Shown here in pieces: positions 16,477 through 25,800 of a stretch of DNA of 64,000 bases. Within the stretch, counting starts at the first letter, position 1. The number at the start of each line of letters is the position of its first letter. The notes beneath the pieces are model-generated. The model worked only from the letters and a program-made list of their open reading frames with translations. It searched no databases and was not told the DNA's origin. This DNA is from an uncultured Acetatifactor sp. Its GTDB lineage: Bacteria; Bacillota; Clostridia; Lachnospirales; Lachnospiraceae. The stretch covers positions 3,478 to 67,477 of the forward strand of contig CAJUAP010000018.1 of the NCBI GenBank assembly GCA_910584435.1. The letters run 5' to 3'. Made by a program: the position numbers and the translations under genes.

Positions 16477-17550
16477 ATGCGGAGAAGAGCAGATCCGGTC
16501 AATGGATTTATATCAATATTCGATGAGAAAACAGGATTCTATTACAGGAGTAATGTAGTGGAACAGGGTCGGGATACGGGAAGGGAGCCTTTTATGGCAC
16601 AGTTCCCGGAATTGCTTGATGTGGGGATTATGGGACATTGTATCCATGGTATGAGCGGAAAATGTATATCATCCCAGGTACAATGTTATCAAAATGGTCT
16701 GTATCAAGCGCAGCCTGATATGACCATAGAAGATTTTACCTGTATCGTGAACCAGTGCAGAGGAAAAGTATACCAGTTTGCGCTGGGTGGGAGAGGAGAT
16801 CCGGATCAGCATGAATCCTTTGAAGAAATATTGAAGCTGTGCGTTGAAAATGAGATTGTTCCCAATTTTACATCTTCAGGATTCGGATTTACGAAGAAAA
16901 CAGCACGGTTATGTAAAAGGTATTGCGGTGCGGTGGCTGTGAGCTGGTATCGCAGTCCATATACATTGGATGCCATACATATGCTTCTGGCGGCAGGTGT
17001 TAAGACAAATATTCATTTTGTGCTGGGAAAACAGAGTATACAGGAAGCCATAGAACATTTGGAGCGCGGTGATTTCCCCAGAGGAATCAATGCAGTCATT
17101 TTTCTGCTGCATAAACCTGTAGGATTGGGGGATAGCGGGAATGTTCTTACCTGTGAAGATGAGAACGTCAGGCATTTTTTCACATTGATAGACGGGAAAA
17201 AGTATTCCTTCAAGATAGGATTTGATTCCTGTACGGTACCGGGACTGGTTCAGTTTACAAATCAAATTGATTTCAACAGCATTGATACCTGTGAGGGGGC
17301 CAGATGGTCAGCCTATATCACGCCGGATATGAAGATGCTGCCCTGCAGTTTCGACTGTGAGGACAGGAGGTGGTGTGTGGATTTGAGAAAATATTCCATA
17401 CAGGAAGCCTGGGAGAGCAGGGAATTTTCGGCATTCAGAGATATTCTGAAGGAGGCATGTCCGGAGTGCGGGGACAGGAACCATTGTATGGGCGGCTGTC
17501 CCATCCGTCGGGAAATAGTGCTGTGTAGAAAACGTGTATTATACACATAA
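16477..17550 (+). CDS. Radical-SAM-like protein with unusual Cys motif and SPASM-like C-terminus
   Basis: The 357-residue protein resembles a Firmicutes family annotated as radical SAM. The expected CxxxCxxC is replaced by C-x7-C-x6-C (Cys55, Cys63, Cys70 in GHCIHGMSGKC). Barrel-like features follow: FALGGRGDPDQHESFEE, NFTSSGFGFT, VAVSWYRS, NIHFVLG. The C-terminus carries many cysteines (DSCTVPG, DTCEGARWSAYITPDM, LPCSFDCED, CPECGDRNHCMGGCPIRR), as in SPASM domains that bind extra iron-sulfur clusters in peptide-modifying enzymes. The start at 16477 follows GGGAGGAG; an upstream GTG at 16333 has no ribosome site. It may modify the SSSSSF protein next door. Whether it binds SAM is open. Confidence 0.7.
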   Translation: MRRRADPVNGFISIFDEKTGFYYRSNVVEQGRDTGREPFMAQFPELLDVGIMGHCIHGMSGKCISSQVQCYQNGLYQAQPDMTIEDFTCIVNQCRGKVYQFALGGRGDPDQHESFEEILKLCVENEIVPNFTSSGFGFTKKTARLCKRYCGAVAVSWYRSPYTLDAIHMLLAAGVKTNIHFVLGKQSIQEAIEHLERGDFPRGINAVIFLLHKPVGLGDSGNVLTCEDENVRHFFTLIDGKKYSFKIGFDSCTVPGLVQFTNQIDFNSIDTCEGARWSAYITPDMKMLPCSFDCEDRRWCVDLRKYSIQEAWESREFSAFRDILKEACPECGDRNHCMGGCPIRREIVLCRKRVLYT

Positions 17551-17560
17551 GTGATAAAAT

Positions 17561-17630
17561 CTGCCGCCGACTCATAGCTTCTGCCGCTCATGAGCCGGGC
17601 GGCGCGGCAGAAGCTATGAGCCGGCGGCAG
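17561..17630. terminator. Very long near-perfect hairpin between convergent genes
   Basis: Arms of 27 bases (17561-17587 and 17604-17630) pair with one mismatch around a 16-base loop, flanked by A/T-rich sequence on both sides. It sits exactly between two convergent genes and should end both transcripts. Confidence 0.75.
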
Positions 17631-17644
17631 TATAAAATGAGGAT

Positions 17645-19264
17645 TCATTCTAATACGTAAACATAATAATGCAGATCATGGCGTAAGAGTGACCAGGAAC
17701 TGATATGCTCATTCTGTGCCACCAGGCGGTCCAATATCTCTTCAGGGCCATCCATATATACGATTAATTTCTCGGCTGTTTTCAGCGCATTATTTTCAAT
17801 TACAGTTTCTTCTTCGTTATATTGTATAAAAATAACCCGTTCATAGGGCCAGGTCTCATTAGCAATATACCATGTCTTATATCTGGTGTTAAAATCATAT
17901 ATCATAACAAGCGGATACTGTGCGTTGTCACGGGCATACTGGAGGGTTTCTGCTTTCTCCCGATATAAAAACAGTATATTTCCCTGCAGATGTCCCACAG
18001 CCGGAGGTATCAAAACTGCAGCGCCAAGGATGAGGGAGAGAACGGCTCCCGTATGCCTGCCCGGCAGACGGGCTTCTGCCTGTAATATGGCTTTGCCGAT
18101 GGTATAGGCGATCAAGGGGAGAAGCAGTGCGGCAACGGGATAAAAATATCTGCTGGAGGCATCGCCCAGGAACAGGGATGTCTTGCTTGTAAGCCATACT
18201 GTGATTATTCCGGCGGTTAAACCAATTCCGAGAATGGCGAAATTGGTCTGCGGCATTGGCCTGCCCCTGTATTTTCGCCTTATGATAAGCAGGAATCCGG
18301 CCAATGAGGCAGCGGTGAAGACTCCTAAAACGGGATATAACATTCCTGCAAAGAAATTTTTATTGAGAACAGGCAGGAATAATTTCAGCAGGGTAAACAT
18401 ATCTGATCCAAATAGGGAGGAAAAAGCGCCTTCCCCCTGGTCTCCTGAAAATATCTGGCTTAGAGAATCCGGAAAAGTCAAAATTCCAAGACCGATTGCC
18501 GCTGATAGAGATACCCCATAGATCAACATTCTCAGAATGCATTTTTCTTTGTACAGCAGTCGCCGTATCAATACATAGAGGCAGAATCCCAGGGTCAGGA
18601 AAAACGGGATATAGAGACAGAAATAATGGGTCAGAAAAGCAAAATAGCAGATTGCAGCACCGCAAAGCGTGATTGCTGCAAAGCGTTTTCTGCTGTTTCT
18701 TATGTTCTGCATCAGTAATGCAAAAACATTTACATACAGAACGGTCCACATGACACTCATGCAATACATTCTGGTAAACATGGCATTGCTGATAAATGCG
18801 GGATGAATTCCATAGAGGAAACCAGAGAGCAGTGCCAGAAAACAACGGTGCCTGCTTTTGTCCATCTGATATATGAGATAAATGATTCCGCCGCATGATA
18901 CAAGTGAATAACAGGCGTTCAGCAGAATGCCGAACCACTTGTAAAAAGAGTACGGGAATAATGACATCATAAAATGCAAGGTCAGATAATATAAAGGGGG
19001 ATGTACATCCAATCTCTGTATGTCGACCACACTGCCAAAATCAAATCTATGTTCATTTGTCACATAAAAATCGGACTGCAGATCCATGCCGCTTTTCTCT
19101 TGAATGGCACCATAGGGATTGGCTACATTATGCCCGGTACTGGTGGAATAGGTATAATATTCATCTTCGTGGAAGGCTTCTTTCTGTGTTCCGTAGAAAA
19201 CAATCAAAAGCAGATGGATGAAAAGCACTGCGGCAGCAATTCCGATAAATTTTTTCTTCGACAT
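17645..19264 (-). CDS. GT-C-type membrane glycosyltransferase (ArnT/PMT-like)
   Basis: The 539-residue protein has about eleven hydrophobic segments and, right after the first, the acidic motif FHEDEYYTYS, where the aspartate/glutamate of GT-C enzymes binds the lipid-linked sugar donor. A second loop has DVHPPLYY, a hallmark of GT39/GT83-like enzymes. The C-terminal 110 residues lie outside the membrane. Such enzymes move sugars from polyprenyl-phosphate carriers to polymers or lipids on the outer face. Its own promoter is at 19356-19384, and AAGGAG precedes the ATG. Donor and acceptor unknown; the neighbouring polysaccharide locus suggests a cell-wall role. Confidence 0.8.
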   Translation of the reverse strand: MSKKKFIGIAAAVLFIHLLLIVFYGTQKEAFHEDEYYTYSTSTGHNVANPYGAIQEKSGMDLQSDFYVTNEHRFDFGSVVDIQRLDVHPPLYYLTLHFMMSLFPYSFYKWFGILLNACYSLVSCGGIIYLIYQMDKSRHRCFLALLSGFLYGIHPAFISNAMFTRMYCMSVMWTVLYVNVFALLMQNIRNSRKRFAAITLCGAAICYFAFLTHYFCLYIPFFLTLGFCLYVLIRRLLYKEKCILRMLIYGVSLSAAIGLGILTFPDSLSQIFSGDQGEGAFSSLFGSDMFTLLKLFLPVLNKNFFAGMLYPVLGVFTAASLAGFLLIIRRKYRGRPMPQTNFAILGIGLTAGIITVWLTSKTSLFLGDASSRYFYPVAALLLPLIAYTIGKAILQAEARLPGRHTGAVLSLILGAAVLIPPAVGHLQGNILFLYREKAETLQYARDNAQYPLVMIYDFNTRYKTWYIANETWPYERVIFIQYNEEETVIENNALKTAEKLIVYMDGPEEILDRLVAQNEHISSWSLLRHDLHYYVYVLE

Positions 19265-19355
19265 TTTCTTGTACTCCTTGTAATCCGAGGCATTTCCGTC
19301 AGAATGTCAGGGAACCCATATGTTTTGGATGTATTCTTTTTCATAAACCTGATTT

Positions 19356-19384
19356 ATCATACAACTTACCATGGGACATGTCAA
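19356..19384 (-). promoter_or_regulatory. Sigma-A promoter of the GT-C gene
   Basis: On the minus strand TTGACA (19384-19379) and TATGAT (19361-19356) are 17 bases apart. The rest of the gap 19265-19641 holds an AACAGTTCAG-type repeat (19421-19449) and, presumably, the start signals of the phosphoglucomutase gene, which I could not place with confidence. Confidence 0.7.
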
Positions 19385-19641
19385 GCCGTATGGATAGAAT
19401 TGCTGTTTTTATGATGACGTAACAGTTCAGCGGCCTGTCCGAACCGTTGCAAACGAAACAAGGTTTGTCATAAAATTTACAAAGATTATGTGGCATTCTT
19501 GCTGGTATTATGTTAAAATATGGAAAGGGTGGGCGCTTTCTCATATGAGGGGTCTGTATGAGCGCAGAATGCGGATTCTATGGCGATATAGTGTGTCTGT
19601 TCTAAATAGGAAATAGCTGCGCAGAAGAGAGGAGAAGCAAA

Positions 19642-21363
19642 ATGAGTTTTATGGATGAGTTTAATTTCTGGCTGGAAGATGACTACTTTGACCAGGACAC
19701 AAAGAATGAATTGCTTGCTATCCGCAACAATCAGGAAGAAATCGAAGAGAGATTTTACAAAGAGCTGGAATTCGGCACAGGAGGACTTCGGGGCATTATC
19801 GGTGCCGGAACCAATCGGATGAATCTGTATACCGTCCGTAAGGCAACACAGGGTCTGGCAAATTTTATCATAAAGAAAGGAACGGAATCAAAAGGTGTGG
19901 CCATTGCCTATGATTCCAGGAATATGTCGCCGGAGTTTGCAGACGAGGCGGCATTGTGCCTGGCGGCAAATGGCATCAAAGCATATGTGTTTGATTCTCT
20001 GCGTCCTACACCGGAGCTTTCTTTTGCGCTTCGTACTCTTGGCTGTACAGCGGGCATTGTTGTAACGGCAAGCCATAATCCGCCGGAGTACAATGGCTAT
20101 AAGGTATATTGGGAAGACGGCGCACAGGTTACAGCGCCTTATGATAAGCAGATCATTGAGGAAGTGCAGAGTATAAAGGATTATCATACAGTAAAAACTA
20201 TGTCTAAGGCAGAGGCTTTGGAAAAGGGTATGTATCAGGTGATAGGCAAAGATATCGATGATGCATATATGGCAGAGCTGAAGAAACAGATCATCCACCC
20301 GGAAATTATTGCGGAAATGGCTGACGACATTAAAATTGTATATACACCTCTCTGTGGTACAGGAAATCTTCCGGCAAGGCGTATCTTGTCAGAGCTTGGC
20401 TTTAAGCATGTCTATGTGGTGCCGGAGCAGGAGAATCCCGATCCGCAATTTACCACATTGGATTATCCCAATCCGGAAGATCCCAAGGCATTTACCTATG
20501 CACTTCGCCTGGCAAAGGAAAAGGATGCGGATATAGTGCTGGCCACAGATCCGGATGCGGATCGTCTGGGTGTGTACGCCAAAGATACTAAGACGGGAGA
20601 GTATGTACCGTTTACCGGCAACATGTCAGGGATGCTGATTGCGGAATATATATTAAGAGAGCGTACTGCCACAGGTACCATGCCGGAAAATCCTGCATTG
20701 GTTACCACAATCGTGACTACAAATATGACCAATCCTATCACCAGCGCTTACGGCGTCAAGCTGATTGAGGTACTTACAGGTTTTAAGTTTATCGGTGAGC
20801 AGATTAAGCTTTTCGAGCAGAGCGGCAGTAACAATTATGTGTTTGGCCTGGAGGAAAGCTATGGCTGTCTGGCAGGTACGCATGCCAGGGATAAAGATGC
20901 CATTGTGGCAGTGATGTGCCTGTGCGAGGTGGCAGCTTACTGTAAGAAACAGGGCAGGACATTGTGGGATATGATGCTGGATACTTACGAGAAATATGGC
21001 TATTACAAGGAGTCGCAGTATACCATTACTTTGAAGGGAATTGACGGTTCCAGGCAGATTGCGGAGATTATGGATAAGCTTCGCCGGAATCCGCCCAAGG
21101 CGTTTGGAGATATGAAGGTGTTGAAATTCAGGGATTATCAAACAGACCGGATTGTAGATATGGCTACAGGCCGGGAAGGGAAGACAGGTCTGCCTAAGTC
21201 CAATGTATTGTATTTTGAACTGCCTGAGGATGCATGGTGCTGCGCACGTCCTTCCGGTACGGAACCGAAGATTAAGTTCTACATGGGTGTAAAAGGCAGC
21301 AGTCTGGCAGATGCCCAGGCGAGATTGGAGAAATTAACCGAGGATCTGAAAGCGGTGCTCTAA
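19642..21363 (+). CDS. pgcA: Alpha-phosphoglucomutase / phospho-sugar mutase
   Basis: The 573-residue enzyme interconverts glucose 6- and 1-phosphate, feeding UDP-sugar synthesis for the envelope genes that follow. It has the phosphoserine loop TASHNPPEYNGYK with Ser144, the metal loop DPDADR at about 308-313, the sugar-specificity loop GLEESYGCL and the phosphate-binding PSGTEPKIKFY near the C-terminus. Length fits the PgcA/Pgm2 type. Start follows AGAGGAGAAGC. It is the first plus-strand gene of the polysaccharide locus. Confidence 0.93.
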   Translation: MSFMDEFNFWLEDDYFDQDTKNELLAIRNNQEEIEERFYKELEFGTGGLRGIIGAGTNRMNLYTVRKATQGLANFIIKKGTESKGVAIAYDSRNMSPEFADEAALCLAANGIKAYVFDSLRPTPELSFALRTLGCTAGIVVTASHNPPEYNGYKVYWEDGAQVTAPYDKQIIEEVQSIKDYHTVKTMSKAEALEKGMYQVIGKDIDDAYMAELKKQIIHPEIIAEMADDIKIVYTPLCGTGNLPARRILSELGFKHVYVVPEQENPDPQFTTLDYPNPEDPKAFTYALRLAKEKDADIVLATDPDADRLGVYAKDTKTGEYVPFTGNMSGMLIAEYILRERTATGTMPENPALVTTIVTTNMTNPITSAYGVKLIEVLTGFKFIGEQIKLFEQSGSNNYVFGLEESYGCLAGTHARDKDAIVAVMCLCEVAAYCKKQGRTLWDMMLDTYEKYGYYKESQYTITLKGIDGSRQIAEIMDKLRRNPPKAFGDMKVLKFRDYQTDRIVDMATGREGKTGLPKSNVLYFELPEDAWCCARPSGTEPKIKFYMGVKGSSLADAQARLEKLTEDLKAVL

Positions 21364-21452
21364 TCTGCAAGTGCAGCGTCCTTCCAGGTCTGCGTTGGTT
21401 CGTGAATTGCCTGAGTTCTGTAAGAGATGCTGTCTGCGTTTTATCATGGATT

Positions 21453-21520
21453 GATTGTTTGTGCCCAAAGAGGTGGGCTTCGTTCCCTCTTGGTGGCTTT
21501 GCCCCAAGTTCCCTGTCGGA
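21453..21520 (+). repeat. GATTGTTTGTGCC hairpin repeat
   Basis: GATTGTTTGTGCC (21453-21465) leads into a hairpin CAAAGAGGTGGG/CCCTCTTGG. It is a member of the dispersed family described in the findings. The remaining gap 21364-21646 has no recognisable gene. Confidence 0.5.
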
Positions 21521-21646
21521 CTGTTATGGATGTTATGGTATGCTTCGATGGCATAATATGGCGGCTGTGACAATTGGACAGGGAACTATTTCTATCATAA
21601 GAACCGGTATGGGCAGTGTATGGTAACATTCGGGTAAGGAGGGTAT

Positions 21647-21865
21647 ATGCGGAAAAAAGCAGGGATTGTGATTGCAGCAGGAATCTGTGGGGTGTTATGC
21701 GGTATTCTGGCAGTAGTGCATGATAATGAAGTGATGGAAACTTATCCGGAACAGATGAATGTATATATGTATTGCCTCATAGGAGAGGGAGGAAGCAGTA
21801 CCTTCGTGGAAGAGGCGCTCAAGGCATTAAAAGATTTAGGATGGGATGTTGAGGAGATAGAATGA
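21647..21865 (+). CDS. Small single-pass membrane protein
   Basis: The 72-residue protein has an N-terminal transmembrane helix (KKAGIVIAAGICGVLCGIL) and a short outside domain with MYCLIGEGGSSTFVEEALKALKDLGWDVEEI. A strong AAGGAGGGTAT site precedes the ATG and its last codons overlap the next gene's ATG by four bases (ATGA), so the two are translationally coupled. Function unknown; coupling suggests it works with the following glycosyltransferase. Confidence 0.65.
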   Translation: MRKKAGIVIAAGICGVLCGILAVVHDNEVMETYPEQMNVYMYCLIGEGGSSTFVEEALKALKDLGWDVEEIE

Positions 21866-23193
21866 ATCTGGCTGACATAAAGAAAACGGTATATTTTTTC
21901 CGTCGTAATGGCTTAAAAAAAACCTGGTATGCTGTGAGAGAGCGGCTGGACGAAAGAAAGGAACCGCGGTACGAATGGATTCCGCCCACGGAGGCAGAGT
22001 TGGAGGCGCAGCGCGGCCATTGGGAAGAGGCATCTTTTTCCGTAACCTTCAGCATTTTGACGCCGGCATATAAAACGGCGGAAAAGTATTTAAGAGAGTT
22101 GATAGATTCTCTGCAGCAGCAGACATATCCCAAGTGGGAGTTGATTCTGGCGGATGCCACGGAGGATGACAGTGTAAAGCAGGTGGCTGAGACAATCCAG
22201 GATGCCAGAATTCGATATATTCATTTGCTTAAAAATGCAGGTATTGCAGGAAATACAAACCAGGCGCTTATCTATGCCGCAGGAGATTATGTGGGATTGC
22301 TGGATCATGATGATGTGTTGACGGAAAATGCTTTATATGAGATGGCGGCACAGATTGAACAGGGAAAAAAGCAGGGGTGTGGGCTGCAGATGCTCTATTC
22401 CGATGAAGATAAATGTAATGGGGACGGGACAATATATTTTGATCCAAATAAAAAAGAAGATTTTAATCTGGATCTGCTCTTGAGCAATAATTATGTCTGC
22501 CATTTCCTGGTTATGAAACGGGAATTGATACAGAAGCTGGGATTCAGAGCGGAATACGAGGGCGCCCAGGATTATGACCTGGTGCTGCGGAGTGTGGCAG
22601 AACTGCGGAAGAGGGAAGAAACCATTGTGCATATTCCCAAGGTACTTTATCATTGGAGGTGTCATGAGGCTTCTACGGCGGAGAATCCCCAAAGCAAGCT
22701 CTATGCCTATGAGGCCGGCCGCAGGGCAATTCAGGATTTTGTCAATGAGGCAGGGTGGAAGGCAGAAGCGGCGTATACTTCTCATTTGGGGTTTTATGCG
22801 CTGCAGTATCAGGGAAGCATCTTTCAAATCAGACAGGATGTGGGTGTCATAGGGGGGAGTGTGGTACAAAGCGGCAGGTTGGTTGGGGGAAGAATGACGG
22901 CAGAGGGAAAGGTATTCTATGAGAAGCTGCCCACAGGGTACAGCGGTTATCTTCACAGGGCGGTGCTTCAGCAGGAAGCGGCTGCTGTGGATATCCGTAA
23001 TATACGGGTGAGAGAAGAATGCCGGGAGATATTCCGGCGGATTACAGGGATTCCATATGGGACAGTTCAGGGGAAGGATTATTTTGATATTGCTCTTCTG
23101 CCGGAGGACTGTGATTTGGTACAATTGAGCCTGGCGTTCTGCGCCGCCGTCAGGGAGGCAGGATATCGTATATTGTATCTGCCGGTTCAGTAA
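21862..23193 (+). CDS. Family 2 glycosyltransferase
   Basis: The 443-residue protein has an N-terminal helical lead (residues 1-50), then a GT-A fold: FSILTPAYKTAEKYLRELID, LLDHDDVLTENALY with the metal-binding DHDD, SDEDK, then FDPNKKEDFNLDLLLSNNYV and the acceptor-site GAQDYDLVLR. The last 120 residues resemble regions that follow the GT2 domain in rhamnan or galactofuranan enzymes. It acts in the cytoplasm on a lipid-linked sugar. The exact sugar is unknown. Confidence 0.85.
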   Translation: MNLADIKKTVYFFRRNGLKKTWYAVRERLDERKEPRYEWIPPTEAELEAQRGHWEEASFSVTFSILTPAYKTAEKYLRELIDSLQQQTYPKWELILADATEDDSVKQVAETIQDARIRYIHLLKNAGIAGNTNQALIYAAGDYVGLLDHDDVLTENALYEMAAQIEQGKKQGCGLQMLYSDEDKCNGDGTIYFDPNKKEDFNLDLLLSNNYVCHFLVMKRELIQKLGFRAEYEGAQDYDLVLRSVAELRKREETIVHIPKVLYHWRCHEASTAENPQSKLYAYEAGRRAIQDFVNEAGWKAEAAYTSHLGFYALQYQGSIFQIRQDVGVIGGSVVQSGRLVGGRMTAEGKVFYEKLPTGYSGYLHRAVLQQEAAAVDIRNIRVREECREIFRRITGIPYGTVQGKDYFDIALLPEDCDLVQLSLAFCAAVREAGYRILYLPVQ

Positions 23194-23205
23194 TTGTTTA
23201 CCCGC

Positions 23206-23265
23206 TAAAGAGGTGGGGGTGTCCCGCCAAAGAGGTGGGCGTTATCCCCTCTTGGCGGTATGTCA
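23206..23265 (+). repeat. Hairpin repeat CCGCCAAAGAGG/CCTCTTGGCGG
   Basis: CCGCCAAAGAGGTGGG pairs with CCCCTCTTGGCGG; the segment after it, TATGTCAGGAAGCGGGAAGG, resembles the downstream half of the repeat at 3346. It lies between two glycosyltransferase genes. Confidence 0.5.
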
Positions 23266-23338
23266 GGAAGCGGGAAGGACATGAAGGTTTTATAAGGCAG
23301 TCAGGGTGTAGGGAACTTGGACAGGAGATGCGGAGAGG

Positions 23339-24307
23339 ATGAAGAAGGTAACGGTGGTTATCCCTAATTATAATGGAATGAAATTTATTGAAGAATGCCT
23401 GAATGCCATACTGAATCAGGATGCGGATACACCGGACTACCAGGTGCTGGTGGTGGATAACGGTTCTGAGGATGGAAGTCTGGAACTGATTCATTCGCAG
23501 TTTCCCAAGGTGAAGACCATTGCGCTGAATTCCAATACCGGTTTCTGCCATGCGGTCAATGTGGGAATCCGGGCGGCGGATACTCCATATGTGTTATTGC
23601 TTAATAATGATACCAGGGCGGATGCCCGTTTCGTCAGGTCGCTGTATGATGCCATAGAAGATAAGCCGTCTGCGTTTTCTGTCAGTGGGAAGATGCTTAT
23701 GTGGGACAACCCGGAGCGGATAGATGACGCCGGAGACAGATATTGTGTTCTTGGATGGACATATGCAAGGGGAAAGGGTAAGCCTGCAGCAGATTACGGA
23801 AAAGCTTCGGAAATATTTTCTGCCTGCGGGGGCGCTGCTATTTACAGAAAAAGTATTTTGGATCAAATCGGCCTTTTTGATGAGGCTCATTTTGCATATC
23901 TGGAAGATTTAGACCTGGGATATCGGGCAAAGCTTTACGGCTATAAAAATTATTATGAACCCTCTGCGGCTGTGATTCATTACGGCAGCGGAACCAGCGG
24001 TTCAAGGTATAATTCATGGAAGACATCACTGGCAGCCGCCAACAGTATCTATGTCATTGCGAAAAATATGCCGCTGCTGCAGATACTCTGGAATCTGCCT
24101 TTTCTGGTGCTGGGATTTTTCCTGAAATTTCTTTTCTTTTGCAGGAAGGGAATGGGAATGATATATGTAAAGGGATTAAGGGATGGCTTCATAAAATCTT
24201 TTGCCAATTCCAGGCATCCCAGGACGGGCCGGGGAAAACTGGGAAATTGTTTCGCTATACAGTGGCAGCTTTATCTCAATACCCTTAGAATTCTTAAGAA
24301 ATATTAA
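23339..24307 (+). CDS. Family 2 glycosyltransferase (rhamnosyltransferase-like)
   Basis: The 322-residue protein matches WbbL/RfbF-like enzymes: VTVVIPNYNGMKFIEECLNA, VVDNGSEDGS, the nucleotide-binding LLNNDTRAD, CGGAAIYRKSILDQIG, and EDLDLGYRAKLYGYK with the catalytic-base ED. A C-terminal amphipathic or membrane-seeking stretch (FLVLGFFLKFLFFCRKG) would hold it at the membrane. It probably adds one sugar to a lipid-linked repeat unit. Confidence 0.88.
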   Translation: MKKVTVVIPNYNGMKFIEECLNAILNQDADTPDYQVLVVDNGSEDGSLELIHSQFPKVKTIALNSNTGFCHAVNVGIRAADTPYVLLLNNDTRADARFVRSLYDAIEDKPSAFSVSGKMLMWDNPERIDDAGDRYCVLGWTYARGKGKPAADYGKASEIFSACGGAAIYRKSILDQIGLFDEAHFAYLEDLDLGYRAKLYGYKNYYEPSAAVIHYGSGTSGSRYNSWKTSLAAANSIYVIAKNMPLLQILWNLPFLVLGFFLKFLFFCRKGMGMIYVKGLRDGFIKSFANSRHPRTGRGKLGNCFAIQWQLYLNTLRILKKY

Positions 24308-24378
24308 GAAACAGCTTCATAAATTCCTAAGTTGCACTTTTTATAATAATATAGTAAGGTATATTGCAGGTGGCGCTT

Positions 24379-25785
24379 ATGATAAAAGACAATCAGAAGG
24401 TATTCAACCGCTTAATGGTGGTTGCGGATGCTGCGATTACGGCGGCATCGCTCATGTCAGCCTATTTTTTTAAATTTTATATTTTAAATGATGGGCCGGG
24501 TGTGGGGGTGCTTCCGGCAGGCGATTACCTTATGCTGCTGCCATTTCTGGTTCCCATGTACATGCTGCTGTATTATTCCAATGACGTATACTCTCCCAAG
24601 CGGACGGTGCGGCGGAGATTTGAAATTTACGGCATTATCAAGGCGAATACCATCGGAATCATGGCATTAATTATTATATTATATATGATCATCCGTGAGA
24701 TTAATTTTTCTCGTTCTGTGATGGCATTTTTTTATGTTTTTAATGTGTTTTTTACATCCTGTTTTCGATTGGCGCTGCGCAAGGGGCTGCATACTATCCG
24801 TTCCAGGGGATACAATTTGAAGCATATCCTGCTGGTGGGGTATTCCAGGGCGGCGGAAGAATATATTGACAGGTTGACGGACAATCCTCAGTGGGGGTAT
24901 GTGGCCTGCGGCATATTGGACAATCATATTCCGGCGGGCACACTGTATAAAGGAGTGAAGGTACTTGGCAGTCTGGGAAATCTGGAAATTATTCTGCCGG
25001 AGAATAAGATGGATGAGATTGCAATTACATTGTCGCTGAAGGATTATGACTATCTGGAAAGTATTGTGACCGTCTGTGAAAAGTCGGGAGTGCACACAAA
25101 ATTTATTCCCGATTACAACAGTTTGATTCCCAGCAAACCTTATACAGAGGATTTAATGGGACTTCCGGTAGTGAATATCAGGTATGTACCTTTGACGAAT
25201 ACCGGGAATATTTTCTTAAAACGTGTTATGGACATTGTGGGTTCTCTGGTGGGGATTGCGATTACTTCACCTATTATGCTGGCTGCTGCGCTGCTGATTA
25301 AACTTACCAGCCGCGGCCCTGTTATTTTCAGGCAGGAGAGGGTCGGGCTTCATAACAGTTCTTTTTATATGTATAAGTTCCGCAGTATGGAGCTGCAGTC
25401 GCCCAAGGAGGAGAAGAAAGCCTGGACGGTGAAGGATGATCCCAGGGTCACTGCTGTGGGAAAGTTCCTGAGGCGAACCAGTCTGGATGAGCTGCCTCAG
25501 CTGTTTAACATCTTAAAAGGGGATATGAGCCTGGTGGGTCCCAGGCCGGAAAGACCGCTTTTTGTGGAGAAGTTCAAGGAAGAAATACCAAGGTACATGG
25601 TAAAGCATCAGGTAAGACCGGGGCTGACAGGATGGGCCCAGGTAAATGGTCTGCGGGGGGACACTTCCATTCGGAAACGGGTTGAATATGATATATACTA
25701 TATTGAGAATTGGACCATATGGTTTGATTTAAGGATAATTCTGATGACTTTTTTCACCGGGTTTATCAACAAAAATGCGTACTGA
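24379..25785 (+). CDS. Polyprenyl-phosphate sugar-1-phosphate transferase (WcaJ/CpsE-like)
   Basis: This enzyme starts polysaccharide assembly by moving a sugar-1-phosphate to undecaprenyl phosphate. The 468-residue protein has four N-terminal membrane helices, a Rossmann-like CoA-binding-type region (HILLVGYSRAAEEYID), a fifth helix near residue 285 (FLKRVMDIVGSLVGIA), then the catalytic part: FRQERVGLHNSSFYMYKFRSM, RRTSLDELPQLFNILKGDMS, LVGPRPERP, and RPGLTGWAQVNG. I choose the ATG at 24379 because AGGTGG lies five bases upstream; a TTG at 24364 is weaker. Confidence 0.93.
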   Translation: MIKDNQKVFNRLMVVADAAITAASLMSAYFFKFYILNDGPGVGVLPAGDYLMLLPFLVPMYMLLYYSNDVYSPKRTVRRRFEIYGIIKANTIGIMALIIILYMIIREINFSRSVMAFFYVFNVFFTSCFRLALRKGLHTIRSRGYNLKHILLVGYSRAAEEYIDRLTDNPQWGYVACGILDNHIPAGTLYKGVKVLGSLGNLEIILPENKMDEIAITLSLKDYDYLESIVTVCEKSGVHTKFIPDYNSLIPSKPYTEDLMGLPVVNIRYVPLTNTGNIFLKRVMDIVGSLVGIAITSPIMLAAALLIKLTSRGPVIFRQERVGLHNSSFYMYKFRSMELQSPKEEKKAWTVKDDPRVTAVGKFLRRTSLDELPQLFNILKGDMSLVGPRPERPLFVEKFKEEIPRYMVKHQVRPGLTGWAQVNGLRGDTSIRKRVEYDIYYIENWTIWFDLRIILMTFFTGFINKNAY

Positions 25786-25800
25786 TAAGGAGAAGGTATT

